Positions 53,529 through 62,832 of a DNA stretch of 64,000 nucleotides are shown piece by piece. Both the position numbers and the translations under genes were made by a program. The DNA comes from Bacteroidetes bacterium UBA1312 (lineage in GTDB: Bacteria > Bacteroidota > Bacteroidia > Chitinophagales > Chitinophagaceae): assembly GCA_002307135.1 (NCBI GenBank), contig DBTQ01000034.1, forward strand, positions 228,036-292,035. Direction: 5' to 3'. Below the pieces are notes generated by a model that did not search any database, was not told where the DNA came from, and saw only the letters and a program-made list of their open reading frames with translations. How positions within the stretch are numbered: position 1 is the stretch's first letter; every line of letters starts with the position of its first letter.

Positions 53529-54980
53529 ATGTTGCAAAAAACAAATTTTTCTGTTTTTGTTGTGGTCGCAAGTTCATTACTCCTAAGCTGGATGCATTGT
53601 CCTTTTTTTGAAATTTTCGATTACGACAAGGAATTGTTTCAGTATATGGGTATGGCTGTGGCTAAGGGTCAAGTGCCTTATCGCGATTTTTTCGATCATA
53701 AGCCACCATTAATTTATTTTCTTCATGCCCTAGCATTTCTAATCGGTAAATGGGGTTTATTTATTATAAGCAGTAGCTTAGCCTTGCTTGCTTCATTAAT
53801 GTTTTACTCGCTGTGCAAGAGGTTCAAATTATTGCCGCCTTGGTTATTGCCCCTATTTTTTAATTTGTTGTTGCGAAGCCATGTCGTTTCACTAGGTTTG
53901 GGATTAACACGAGAATACACTACTGTATTTTTGATGATGTTTTTCTGTACTGTTTTTTCAGAATCGAAAATCAGAAATTATGTTATGGGCTTGCTTTTTG
54001 GGCTCATTTTTTTTATGCAACAAGATCAAATTATTTTGTTGGCTCCGTTACTCATTTTTGATTTACTATTTTCTCAATTTGGATTAAAAACTAGACCTTT
54101 AGAAAAATACAAACAGTTTTCATTCGGGGTTTTAATGGTTCTTTTACCATTACTTATTTATTTTTCGATACACCATTCACTAGCTTTTTTGTGGGAAGAT
54201 GCATTTATATTCAATATACATTGGTATAATCAAGTAAAAACACCAACTGAACAATTAAGTTTCACAATAAAAGCGCTTACTGACTCAGGTTTTGACATCC
54301 CCTTCTATAGTATTACTATTTTGAGCTTAATACTCTTCTATTTTAGTAAAAACAAACCACTACTCATTAGTGCATTACTGATTGTATTGTTATCTCCTGC
54401 TGCGCATTTTATTTCAGGAAGACCAATAATGTATCATTTTCAACCACTTGCTGCCGCTTTGCCAATATTGCTTTTTATTCTTTTGGCATTTACAAACCTT
54501 GGTAATAAGCCAGTATATAGAATTTTAGAATCAGGTTATGTATTGACCATGATATTGGTATTATTATTGTGCCACTATCGCCCACATATATCTACTCAAA
54601 ACTATGTTTGGCTAAAAAACACGTCTGAATATCAGTACCTTCAACAACAACAGCTCGAAGATGGTGAACTTTATGTGTTTGGCGATTCTCGTTATGTTTA
54701 TTTATATAATCAGTTTCAGATATTATCACCATCAAAGTGGCTTTATCAGCACTTTTGGTTTTGGTATCCAACATGGGATACAGATCATCAAATACTCAAT
54801 TCTATCATTAACAATTTACAACAGCATCAAACTAAATATATCATAGATTGTTCGGAGCGAAAAACTGAGTTTGTTCAGACAACACATTATGCCATTTGGA
54901 AAAAATTTCTTCTTGAAAATTACACACCATATATGAATTTGTCTTCTAATACAAGGGGTACATTATGGAAAATAAAATAA
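53529..54980 (+). CDS. GT-C type membrane glycosyltransferase-like protein
   Basis: A 483-residue integral membrane protein with about 10-12 helices. The first periplasmic loop carries FDYDKELFQYM with acidic residues Asp31, Asp33 and Glu35, and then GQVPYRDFFDHKPPL (Asp56-His57-Lys58-Pro-Pro). This is the signature of PMT/ArnT-like (GT39/GT83) glycosyltransferases that use lipid-phosphate sugars. The C-terminal 100 residues are soluble and periplasmic. The acceptor is unknown. It starts 6 bases after ruvC, but no functional link is apparent. Confidence 0.83.
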   Translation: MLQKTNFSVFVVVASSLLLSWMHCPFFEIFDYDKELFQYMGMAVAKGQVPYRDFFDHKPPLIYFLHALAFLIGKWGLFIISSSLALLASLMFYSLCKRFKLLPPWLLPLFFNLLLRSHVVSLGLGLTREYTTVFLMMFFCTVFSESKIRNYVMGLLFGLIFFMQQDQIILLAPLLIFDLLFSQFGLKTRPLEKYKQFSFGVLMVLLPLLIYFSIHHSLAFLWEDAFIFNIHWYNQVKTPTEQLSFTIKALTDSGFDIPFYSITILSLILFYFSKNKPLLISALLIVLLSPAAHFISGRPIMYHFQPLAAALPILLFILLAFTNLGNKPVYRILESGYVLTMILVLLLCHYRPHISTQNYVWLKNTSEYQYLQQQQLEDGELYVFGDSRYVYLYNQFQILSPSKWLYQHFWFWYPTWDTDHQILNSIINNLQQHQTKYIIDCSERKTEFVQTTHYAIWKKFLLENYTPYMNLSSNTRGTLWKIK

Positions 54981-54984
54981 TTAA

Positions 54985-54992
54985 TACCTTTA
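54985..54992 (+). promoter_or_regulatory. -7 element for the HK/RR pair
   Basis: TACCTTTA, one mismatch from consensus, is 10 bases before the ATG at 55003. The leader would be very short. Confidence 0.4.
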
Positions 54993-55002
54993 CCACCCTA
55001 CA

Positions 55003-56301
55003 ATGAAAAATGCAAGTATAAGACTAATAATGATTTTTGCCTTATTGGCATCAGCAGGTATTATTATTACTCAAACTTATTGGGTGCGTCGTGCGTATGA
55101 CTTGCAAGAAACAGAATTTAACCTCAGTGTCAACGAAGCATTAACTCAAGTTGCTAAAGATGTAATGACCCTCAAGGAGGTTCAAATGCCTAACTATAGT
55201 CCTGTTGAGAAGATTAATAATGATTATTTTGTAGTTCAGATAAATGTTTATGTTGAAGAGAAAGTACTTCAACATTACCTGACAGCTGCTTTTGTTAATC
55301 AATCTTTGTTAACTGATTTCCAATTTGGCTTATATGATTGTATGAGCGAGAAAGTAAACTATCAGAAGATTGTACACGTTGCTGGAGGTGATAAAATGGA
55401 TAATAAGATAGTTGAATTTCCTCATATAAAAAGAGAGAATTATTACTTCGGTGTTTATTTCCCCAAACGAAAACAATTTATTACTTCGCAGATGACCATT
55501 TGGGTTATTTCTTCCTTAGTACTAATATGTGTTATTGGTTTTTTGGGCTATCTACTTTTTGTGATATTGAGACAGAAACGTCTCAGCGAAGTACAAAAAA
55601 ACTTTGTGAATAATATGACACATGAGTTAAAGACACCGCTTGCATCTATTCAGATGTCGGCGAACGTTTTGAAAGACGCAAATATTATTAACAACCCACA
55701 GCGCCTCAATAATTATACCGATATTATTCTTAAAGAATCGACGCAGCTAAGTCAACAGGTGGAGCGTGTATTACACATGGCGCAGTCAGAAAAAAGTAAA
55801 CTTTTGCTCAAAAAAGAGCGATTTATTTGGCAAGATGTATTAAAACTTGTCAAAGACAGCTTCGACAAATTTGCTGAATCTAAAGGTGGACACATTCACC
55901 TAAACCTTCCGGAGCAACCTGTTGTCTTTATTGGCGATATGCTTCATTTGAGTAATGCAATTCGCAATCTTGTTGATAATGCACTGAAGTATTGTGATAA
56001 AACACCAGAAATAAACATCGATCTTTCGGTACTAAATAAAAAAGAGATAATAATATCTGTCTCAGATAATGGTATAGGTATTGATAAACAATATCATAAA
56101 CACTTATTTAAGAAATTTTATAGGGTACCAACTGGCAATATACATGATGTAAAAGGCTTCGGACTAGGGTTAAATTATGTTTATAATATTGTAAAATTGC
56201 ATCATGGTATTGTAAAATTTAATAGCGAATTAGCAAAAGGAACTATATTTACCATCTCTTTAGCTTACACCGACAAAAACCAAATCAATGGCAATATATA
56301 A
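55003..56301 (+). CDS. sensor histidine kinase
   Basis: A 432-residue membrane kinase. Transmembrane helices lie near residues 7-26 and 165-190, enclosing a periplasmic sensor of about 140 residues with no family that I recognise. HisKA has the phospho-acceptor His207 in NNMTHELKTPLAS; the ATPase domain contains IRNLVDNALKY, VSDNGIGID and GFGLGLNYV. The stop overlaps the response-regulator gene by 14 bases, a tight pair. The likely role is envelope or nutrient sensing; the signal is unknown. Confidence 0.94.
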   Translation: MKNASIRLIMIFALLASAGIIITQTYWVRRAYDLQETEFNLSVNEALTQVAKDVMTLKEVQMPNYSPVEKINNDYFVVQINVYVEEKVLQHYLTAAFVNQSLLTDFQFGLYDCMSEKVNYQKIVHVAGGDKMDNKIVEFPHIKRENYYFGVYFPKRKQFITSQMTIWVISSLVLICVIGFLGYLLFVILRQKRLSEVQKNFVNNMTHELKTPLASIQMSANVLKDANIINNPQRLNNYTDIILKESTQLSQQVERVLHMAQSEKSKLLLKKERFIWQDVLKLVKDSFDKFAESKGGHIHLNLPEQPVVFIGDMLHLSNAIRNLVDNALKYCDKTPEINIDLSVLNKKEIIISVSDNGIGIDKQYHKHLFKKFYRVPTGNIHDVKGFGLGLNYVYNIVKLHHGIVKFNSELAKGTIFTISLAYTDKNQINGNI

Positions 56302-56977
56302 AGCAAGAGTATTATTTGTAGAAGATGACTCCTCGCTGGGTTTTATTATTAAAGATAGCCTAGAAGAAAATGGCTATGAAGTTATTTATTGTAGTGATGG
56401 TGAAACCGGTTGGCAACAATTCATGCGTCATGCGTTTGATATTTGCTTGTTGGATGTAATGCTACCCAAAAAAGATGGATTGACACTAGCAGCCCAAATA
56501 AGAAAGAAAAATGAATCAATTCCTATTTTATTGCTTACCGCTGTAAATACAGATGAGTCTAAAATAGCGGGATTTCAGAAAGGCGTAGATGATTATATCA
56601 CTAAACCATTCAATATGCAGGAGCTATTGTTGCGTATGGATGTTTTTTTAAAACGAACTCAGCGTAAACAAAATGAATTGTCCGATCCTGTAATAATGGG
56701 TTCGATTGGGTTCGATTTTAAAAATTTATTAATTATTACTCCCACAGAAAGAATTCAACTTACTCAACGTGAAGCTGAGTTACTCAAATATTTTTACCTC
56801 AATACCAACAAGGTGCTTAAACGAGAAGATATTCTTACCGAAATATGGGGCAAAGATGACTATTTTTTAGGTAGAAGTATGGACGTGTTTATTACTAAAT
56901 TAAGAAAATACATCAAAGGTCAAGATGGAGTAGAAATACAAACAATACATGGTGTAGGATTTAAATTAGTTGTATAA
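56288..56977 (+). CDS. OmpR-family response regulator
   Basis: A 229-residue regulator. Receiver with EDDSS, phospho-acceptor Asp56 (CLLDVMLPKKDG) and Lys in YITKPF. The winged helix at residues about 135-229 has LTQREAELLKYFYLNTNKVLKREDIL and SMDVFITKLRKYI...IQTIHGVGFKLVV. Cognate partner of the kinase, whose gene it overlaps by 14 bases. The OmpA lipoprotein follows 44 bases later and could be a target or simply adjacent. Confidence 0.95.
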   Translation: MAIYKARVLFVEDDSSLGFIIKDSLEENGYEVIYCSDGETGWQQFMRHAFDICLLDVMLPKKDGLTLAAQIRKKNESIPILLLTAVNTDESKIAGFQKGVDDYITKPFNMQELLLRMDVFLKRTQRKQNELSDPVIMGSIGFDFKNLLIITPTERIQLTQREAELLKYFYLNTNKVLKREDILTEIWGKDDYFLGRSMDVFITKLRKYIKGQDGVEIQTIHGVGFKLVV

Positions 56978-57027
56978 TAGCTCTAATAATTGACGATTAA
57001 TACCTTATTATTTAATAATAAATGATT

Positions 57028-57555
57028 ATGAAAAGTAGAATTTTATTTTTTGTAGCTGTGATCATAAGCTTCAGTTCATTGGTTGCATGTAAATCTTCAA
57101 AGCACAATTTAGGCAAGCACCGTGGATACTTGAATGGCGCATATAATATGCTCAAAGATTCGTTGAAAGATGCCATCGTTACTCGCCTTAAAGATACCGT
57201 AAAAGTTGTTTTTCCATCGAATTTATTATTTGCTTTCAATCAATCAAGTCTTTCCGAAGGGAGCTTACCTTCAATGAAACGCTTTGCGAATGCACTTAAT
57301 GAATACAATAAAACGGCAATACTTATCAGTGGACATTCGGATACTGTTGGTTCAGAAGATTATAACAACAAACTCTCTGGACAACGTGCTGATAGTGCAA
57401 AGAGAGTATTGGTAGATTACAATGTTAAAAGAGAACGTATTGAAACCTGGGGATTTGGTTCTCGTATTCCGGTGGCAAGTAATGCTACAGAAGAGGGCAG
57501 GGCGCGCAATAGACGTGTAGAGTTTATAATACTTTATACTGAACCCAAAAAATAA
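57028..57555 (+). CDS. OmpA-family lipoprotein
   Basis: A 175-residue outer-membrane lipoprotein. The lipobox SLVAC with the acylated Cys is near residue 22; the ATG at 57028 gives the best signal, although 57022 is also possible. The C-terminal OmpA/MotB domain (residues about 80-170) has ILISGHSDTVGSEDYNNKLSGQRADSAKRVL and RARNRRVEF, which bind peptidoglycan. The start codon is 50 bases after the response regulator. It links the outer membrane to the cell wall. Confidence 0.9.
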   Translation: MKSRILFFVAVIISFSSLVACKSSKHNLGKHRGYLNGAYNMLKDSLKDAIVTRLKDTVKVVFPSNLLFAFNQSSLSEGSLPSMKRFANALNEYNKTAILISGHSDTVGSEDYNNKLSGQRADSAKRVLVDYNVKRERIETWGFGSRIPVASNATEEGRARNRRVEFIILYTEPKK

Positions 57556-57647
57556 CATTCCAATACATTTCATTGATGATAAAATTAATATTTTAAAATC
57601 AGAGGTTTCCGGAACAATAAACTCTTTTACAAACGGCAAAATTCTAT

Positions 57648-57681
57648 TACTTTTGCACCTCGGGCGTTGAGCCCGATTTTT
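57648..57681 (+). promoter_or_regulatory. carB promoter -7 element and initial hairpin
   Basis: TACTTTTG (57648-57655) is a -7 element; a hairpin TCGGGC/GCCCGA (57660-57665 and 57671-57676) with T5 follows directly, so the transcript would begin with an intrinsic-terminator-like hairpin. A second small hairpin (CTACC/GGTAG, about 57686-57699) lies before the ATG at 57758. This could be an attenuator or simply a 5' stabilising structure. Confidence 0.45.
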
Positions 57682-57757
57682 GTATCTACCATTCGGTAGG
57701 CATTCTGCTCAGCGAACCCAATTATAATTTACAATTTTACTTTTTTATTTAAAGAAA

Positions 57758-60601
57758 ATGCCGCGCGACAATTCCATCAAAAGTGTACTTATCATTGGTT
57801 CTGGACCTATTGTTATTGGTCAGGCCTGCGAATTTGACTATTCAGGCTCGCAAGCAGCTCGTAGTCTCCGCGAAGAGGGTATAGAGACTGTCCTTATCAA
57901 TTCTAATCCCGCCACTATTATGACGGATCCGATTGTGGCCGATAAGGTTTATCTGTTACCACTGACGGTAGAAAGTATTGAGCAAATTCTCGAAGAAAAT
58001 AACATTGATGCGGTATTGCCAACAATGGGAGGGCAGACAGCGCTCAATCTTGCTAAAGAAGCTGATGAATTGGGGATTTGGGAAAAATACAATGTTCGTC
58101 TTATCGGTGTTGATATAAAAGCAATTAATAAGGCTGAAGACCGCGATTTATTTCGCAATTGGATGATAGAAATGGGCATACCAGTAGCTCCGGCTCGTGT
58201 TGCTAATTCCATGCTTGAAGGAAAGGAATATGCACAAGAAATAGGCATACCATTGGTTATTCGCCCGTCTTTTACTTTAGGAGGTTCAGGTGGTGGTTTT
58301 GTTAAACATAAAGACGAATTGGAAGCTGCCTTGGAAGCAGGTTTGAAAGCCTCTCCTATACACGAAGTATTAGTGGAAAAGGCAGTTTTGGGTTGGAAAG
58401 AATTCGAATTAGAATTACTGCGAGATGCTGCAGATAACGTTGTTATCATTTGCACTGTCGAGAATTTTGACCCAATGGGTATCCATACTGGAGATAGCAT
58501 CACTGTTGCTCCGGCGATGACATTAAGCGATACTGCATTTCAGCTGATGCGTAATACAGCTATTAATATGATGCGCGATTTGGGCAACTTTGCTGGTGGG
58601 TGCAATGTTCAATTTGCGCTCAATCCCGAAACAGAAGAGATTATTGCTATTGAAATCAATCCGCGTGTTAGTCGTTCCTCTGCATTGGCCTCCAAAGCAA
58701 CGGGTTACCCAATTGCTAAAATAGCCGCAAAGCTTGCTATTGGCTATAATCTTGATGAATTAAAAAACCAAATTACGGAAACAACCTCTGCTTATTTTGA
58801 GCCTGCATTGGATTATGTAATTGTAAAAATACCTCGTTGGAATTTTGATAAATTCAAAGGCGCAGATGATACTTTGGGTTTGCAGATGAAATCTGTCGGA
58901 GAGGTAATGGCCATCGGTCGTACATTTACCGAAGCTTTACAAAAAGCTTGCCAGAGCCTTGAAAACAATGCGACAGGATTGAGCAGTATTAGCAGTAATA
59001 TGCGAGCTGAGGAATTAATAGAATATTTGAAGCGCCCAACTTGGGATAGAATTTTCCGCATACGTGAAGCAATTGCTGCAGGTGTATCCATTAAAACGAT
59101 TAAAGAAATCACACAAATAGACCGTTGGTTTTTATATCAAATTCAGGATATTGTAAATCTGGAAAACCAAATAAAAGAGTATAAACACCTGGAAAAAATA
59201 CCCGCAGAATTATTATGGCAGGCCAAGAAAATGGGCTTTAGCGATGATCAAATTGCTGACTTTATGAAAGATAGCGATGGAGATGCTGTTTATGAATATC
59301 GCAAAAGCCTTGGAATAAAGCGAGTATTCAAAATGGTAGATACATGTAGTGCTGAATTTGAAGCGAAAACGCCATATTTCTATAGCACATTTGAGTCGCC
59401 AGAAGAGGGAGATCACCAAGCATTATTACAAAATGAAAGTAAACGCGACGAAAAGAAAAAAATAATTGTATTGGGTAGTGGGCCTAACCGAATCGGTCAG
59501 GGAATTGAATTTGATTACTGTTGTACTCATGGTCTTTTGGCAATAAAAGAAGCTGGATACGAAGCCATAATGGTTAATTGTAATCCTGAAACGGTATCTA
59601 CAGATTTTGATATTGCAGACAAATTATATTTTGAACCGGTATATTGGGAACATCTTTGGGAAATTATTGAACACGAACAACCAGAAGGTGTAATTGTACA
59701 ATTAGGTGGGCAAACAGCATTGAAACTAGCCAAACGTTTGGAAGAAAAAGGTATCAAAATCATAGGTACCTCTTTCGATGCCATGGATATTGCTGAAGAC
59801 CGCGGTCGTTTTTCTGATTTGTTGAAAGAATTGGACATCCCTTATCCTAACTATGGAACCGCATACGGAACTGATGATGCGATAGAAGTGGCTAAAGAAG
59901 TTGGCTATCCTGTGTTGGTTCGTCCTTCTTATGTATTAGGCGGTCAGCGAATGCGTATTGTTATTAATGATGATGAACTCGAAAAGAGTGTAGTCAGTTT
60001 ATTAAAACATCTACCTGGTAATAAAATATTGATTGATCATTTCCTTGATCGTTGTCAGGAAGCTGAGATTGATGCAATATGTGATGGTAAGGATGTACAT
60101 ATTATGGGTATCATGGAACATATTGAACCAGCCGGTATTCATAGTGGTGATAGCCATTCAGTGTTACCTGTATTTAATCTAGCTCCATTGGTAGTTGATG
60201 AAATGGTAGATATTGCAAAAAAAATAGCAAGAAGTCTAAATATTATTGGATTGATTAATATCCAATATGCCATTAAAGATGGTAAGGTTTTTGTAATAGA
60301 AGCCAATCCTAGAGCTAGTCGTACTACACCTTTTATTGCCAAAGCATATGGAGTTCCATATCTTAATATAGCGACACAAGTAATGTTAGGTGCGAAACTC
60401 AAAGATTTTACAATGGTAAATAAATTAGAAGGTTTTGCAGTAAAAGAACCTATATTTAGTTTTAATAAATTCCCGAATGTGAATAAAGAACTCGGCCCTG
60501 AAATGAAGAGTACGGGTGAAGCAATACGGTTTATAAAAAACCTTCGAGATCCTTGGTTTCGCAATTTATACAAAGAACGTAGTATGCACTTAAGTAAATA
60601 A
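57758..60601 (+). CDS. carB: carbamoyl-phosphate synthase large subunit, short form
   Basis: A 947-residue ATP-grasp enzyme that makes carbamoyl phosphate for pyrimidines and arginine, using ammonia from CarA. Both homologous halves are visible: the first with VIGQACEFDYSGSQA and PTMGGQTALNLA, the second with GQGIEFDYCCTHG and VQLGGQTALKLA. It is about 130 residues shorter than the 1073-residue E. coli enzyme: the C-terminal methylglyoxal-synthase-like allosteric domain is missing, as is usual in Bacteroidota CarB. Regulation by UMP and ornithine is therefore unlikely. carA is not in the window. A 26-bp hairpin follows. Confidence 0.95.
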   Translation: MPRDNSIKSVLIIGSGPIVIGQACEFDYSGSQAARSLREEGIETVLINSNPATIMTDPIVADKVYLLPLTVESIEQILEENNIDAVLPTMGGQTALNLAKEADELGIWEKYNVRLIGVDIKAINKAEDRDLFRNWMIEMGIPVAPARVANSMLEGKEYAQEIGIPLVIRPSFTLGGSGGGFVKHKDELEAALEAGLKASPIHEVLVEKAVLGWKEFELELLRDAADNVVIICTVENFDPMGIHTGDSITVAPAMTLSDTAFQLMRNTAINMMRDLGNFAGGCNVQFALNPETEEIIAIEINPRVSRSSALASKATGYPIAKIAAKLAIGYNLDELKNQITETTSAYFEPALDYVIVKIPRWNFDKFKGADDTLGLQMKSVGEVMAIGRTFTEALQKACQSLENNATGLSSISSNMRAEELIEYLKRPTWDRIFRIREAIAAGVSIKTIKEITQIDRWFLYQIQDIVNLENQIKEYKHLEKIPAELLWQAKKMGFSDDQIADFMKDSDGDAVYEYRKSLGIKRVFKMVDTCSAEFEAKTPYFYSTFESPEEGDHQALLQNESKRDEKKKIIVLGSGPNRIGQGIEFDYCCTHGLLAIKEAGYEAIMVNCNPETVSTDFDIADKLYFEPVYWEHLWEIIEHEQPEGVIVQLGGQTALKLAKRLEEKGIKIIGTSFDAMDIAEDRGRFSDLLKELDIPYPNYGTAYGTDDAIEVAKEVGYPVLVRPSYVLGGQRMRIVINDDELEKSVVSLLKHLPGNKILIDHFLDRCQEAEIDAICDGKDVHIMGIMEHIEPAGIHSGDSHSVLPVFNLAPLVVDEMVDIAKKIARSLNIIGLINIQYAIKDGKVFVIEANPRASRTTPFIAKAYGVPYLNIATQVMLGAKLKDFTMVNKLEGFAVKEPIFSFNKFPNVNKELGPEMKSTGEAIRFIKNLRDPWFRNLYKERSMHLSK

Positions 60602-60679
60602 TTGAAAACAGAAGCACATCTGTATGTAATCGAATAGTTTGATAGCTTAGCTTTTACCTGTTTAAAACAAAAAAACTGT

Positions 60680-60737
60680 TTAATTGAAACGAAAAATCCT
60701 CGAAACTAATATTTCGAGGATTTTTCGTTTCAATTAA
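60680..60737. terminator. 26-bp perfect hairpin
   Basis: Arms 60680-60705 and 60712-60737 pair perfectly around CTAATA; the core is AAAAATCCTCGAAA and its complement. It separates carB (+) from the phytase-like gene (-) and may serve both. Confidence 0.8.
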
Positions 60738-60766
60738 TATCGGGTGGTTTCTGTTATTTAAATCTA

Positions 60767-61753
60767 TTATGGCAGATTAAATATATGTATTGATTGGTCT
60801 TTGTATTTTTGATAGTCTGGCTGATCAGATTTCTTTTTATCTGAAACAAGCACAATCTGAGTGTCACTTATAAAAGAAATACCTTCAATATTGGCATAAA
60901 GAAAATTACTGCCAGAACCAACAACCCCAGTACTACTACCCTTCGGTAGTTCGTATGCTGTACCGCCTGTTATTGACCAAGACGTTGAACTTAAGCTACC
61001 AATCCAAAGTTGCCCATCTTCTTGAGAAGTTATCCCTATTTTGTTGCCGTATATTGTGATATCTGAATAATCGTCAAAAGTAACCGAAGAAGGTAAGGTG
61101 ATTTCTGTTACAAATTCCCATTTGGAACTTGTCTTTTTAAGTACGGGAACCTTTCCTGTTCCTTCTACTAATCCCAATATGTAATCATCCCCGCCTCTAT
61201 TTACCCAAGCAATACCTTCAAATCCTTTATTGCTATTTGCTGATGTGAAATAGTATTCAGCCCATAAACTGCTTTGATAGTTCATGTCTGCATCATACTC
61301 GCGAATACGGGGTTGGTATGATCCATTATGACTTACTGCCTCTTCGGCTACGTAAAAGTTTGGAGTATTATAACTGTCGTACGTTATTGCTTCAAAACCA
61401 GAATCTCCAGAACCGGAGCTTAATAACGAATTGTAAGAACTATTCTCTGGCAGTGTGCTTTTGATTTTAGCAATTTTATATCTGTTGTCAAACACTACAT
61501 AAAAATAGCCATTTAGATATTGTACACCACTTGCCTCGAAGTCATCACTGCTGTTGTATCCTGGGAGTAATTTATAGACTTTAGCTTCCATTACAGGAGC
61601 ACCTAAAATGGTAGCTCCGCTAATCTTTGCAGTGGATTTAGGAGGAATTGCTTTTGAGGGTTGAATACTATCAGAATTCAATTGTTTTGTACAAGAAGAA
61701 AATGTACAAATTGACCCTACAGCGACGATAAGGAATTGTCTATTTATTTGCAT
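60767..61753 (-). CDS. lipoprotein with phytase-like/SdiA-regulated type propeller
   Basis: A 328-residue lipoprotein: MQINRQFLIVAVGSICTFSSC with the lipobox FSSC (Cys near residue 21). The mature part repeats propeller strands such as FEASGVQYLNGYFYVVFDN, GDSGFEAITYDSYNTPNFYVAEE, NKGFEGIAWVNRGGDDYILGLVEG and YDYSDITIYGNKIGIT. This is the esterase-like/phytase-like beta-propeller seen in SdiA-regulated or DUF4623-type proteins, without a clear catalytic site. Function is not assigned. Convergent with carB, divergent to the small acidic protein. Confidence 0.78.
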   Translation of the reverse strand: MQINRQFLIVAVGSICTFSSCTKQLNSDSIQPSKAIPPKSTAKISGATILGAPVMEAKVYKLLPGYNSSDDFEASGVQYLNGYFYVVFDNRYKIAKIKSTLPENSSYNSLLSSGSGDSGFEAITYDSYNTPNFYVAEEAVSHNGSYQPRIREYDADMNYQSSLWAEYYFTSANSNKGFEGIAWVNRGGDDYILGLVEGTGKVPVLKKTSSKWEFVTEITLPSSVTFDDYSDITIYGNKIGITSQEDGQLWIGSLSSTSWSITGGTAYELPKGSSTGVVGSGSNFLYANIEGISFISDTQIVLVSDKKKSDQPDYQKYKDQSIHIFNLP

Positions 61754-61911
61754 TTTTATTTAATTTTATGCAATATTCTACATAATAAATTACCAAGATG
61801 TAAGCGCAGGATTAAAAATTCATTACCCTTATAATTGCACCTTTTTTACAAACAAATTTTTTGACCAGACCATTAATGAAAATAAAATAACGATATATTC
61901 GGAAATAGTTC

Positions 61912-61943
61912 TTGGAGCACAAAATATCTAAACCATAACTTTA
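61912..61943 (+). promoter_or_regulatory. promoter for the small acidic protein
   Basis: TTG at 61912-61914, 21-base spacer, TAACTTTA at 61936-61943, 19 bases before the ATG. Confidence 0.55.
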
Positions 61944-61962
61944 CTCAAATTTTAAAAAGAAA

Positions 61963-62232
61963 ATGAAAGTTGCCGATCAAAAATTTAATGACAAGGAAAC
62001 ACTCTTGGAAGTGCTATACCAATTTGAGAGCGGGCAGATAACTAATGCCATGGCAAAGATTAGTCAACCAATCGTAGATGAATATGATGATATTGAAGAC
62101 GCGGACGATAAAATAGCTGATGAACTTTTGAAAATATATGATGTTTTTGAGATAAAATATCATGATGGTTATTTCTTTTTTTATGGGTATAAAGGACCTG
62201 ATAGAATATTATTGCAAGAGCTGGAAATGTAA
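61963..62232 (+). CDS. small acidic protein of unknown function
   Basis: An 89-residue protein with a clear start ATG behind a promoter-like sequence. It is strongly acidic in the middle (DEYDDIEDADDKIADELL) and ends in an aromatic-rich stretch (YHDGYFFFYGYKGPDRILL). It has no signal peptide and no family that I know. It lies 92 bases before ssrA, in the same direction. Whether it is conserved cannot be judged here; the promoter and good start support a real gene. Confidence 0.6.
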   Translation: MKVADQKFNDKETLLEVLYQFESGQITNAMAKISQPIVDEYDDIEDADDKIADELLKIYDVFEIKYHDGYFFFYGYKGPDRILLQELEM

Positions 62233-62287
62233 GCGTTATAATTTCTAAGTAAATAGAAATGAATGTTATTCTTCTCTTTTTTAGCTG

Positions 62288-62295
62288 TAACTTTG
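62288..62295 (+). promoter_or_regulatory. -7 element for ssrA
   Basis: TAACTTTG, exact consensus, 29 bases upstream of the mature 5' end of tmRNA at 62325. No clear -33 TTTG was seen. Confidence 0.55.
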
Positions 62296-62324
62296 TGTGT
62301 TCAACTGTAAATGCAAAACAAATT

Positions 62325-62694
62325 GGGGCCGACTGGTTTTGACAGCATAAGGCAGGATAAGTAAGCGTGTCGTGCGTTGTATCATTAGCACGTAAATCTG
62401 AAGGTTCAAACTATAACTGGCAATACTACGTATGCCATGGCTGCCTAATCGGAGATTAGTCGCCCATTTTGACCGCCGCTAATGCAGTAGCCCATAGCTG
62501 TAGCCGCCGTCTAAATCAAACAAAAATTGGGATAGCTAAGGTGTTGCTACGCCTCCAAGGTGAAATCAAAGTAGCTAGGTAATAGGTTGGTTGGTCCGTT
62601 TCCTGCTTTTTTACTGAAATACAATAACGGAATACACATGTAGAAAGCTTATTGGGCATATGTTTGGACCCGGGTTCGAATCCCGGCGGCTCCA
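62325..62694 (+). ncRNA. ssrA: transfer-messenger RNA (tmRNA)
   Basis: One-piece tmRNA that rescues stalled ribosomes. The 5' GGGGCCG pairs with the 3' CGGCTCC (62687-62693); GACTGGTTTTGACAGC near the 5' end and GGTTCGAATCCCGG (T arm) near the 3' end are hallmark segments. The resume codon is GGC at 62419-62421, then AAT ACT ACG TAT GCC ATG GCT GCC and a TAA at 62446-62448, so the tag is (A)GNTTYAMAA with the initial Ala supplied by the charged RNA. CCA is not encoded. The 3' end is a common integration site. Confidence 0.97.
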
Positions 62695-62737
62695 CTACCC
62701 TTGTTTACAGACTGTTTTTAGATGTAAACTTTTTATT

Positions 62738-62765
62738 AAAACCGCTGATTTTCAGCGGTTTTATG
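62738..62765 (+). terminator. terminator after ssrA
   Basis: Arms 62738-62748 (AAAACCGCTGA) and 62752-62762 (TCAGCGGTTTT) pair perfectly around TTT and end in a T-run. Confidence 0.85.
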
Positions 62766-62832
62766 TTTTTAGGCGTTCTTTGGTGTAAACTTATTTTTGG
62801 TATTTCTGTAATTCTATAAAAATACAACCACA

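Noticed and set aside
57660..57757. pyrimidine riboswitch or PyrR site upstream of carB
   Set aside because: Two small hairpins are seen, but they match no known riboswitch or PyrR-binding loop.
57949..58503. 184-residue reading frame antisense to carB
   Set aside because: It is a shadow of the carB frame, rich in Ser/Ile from reverse complement codons, with no start signal.
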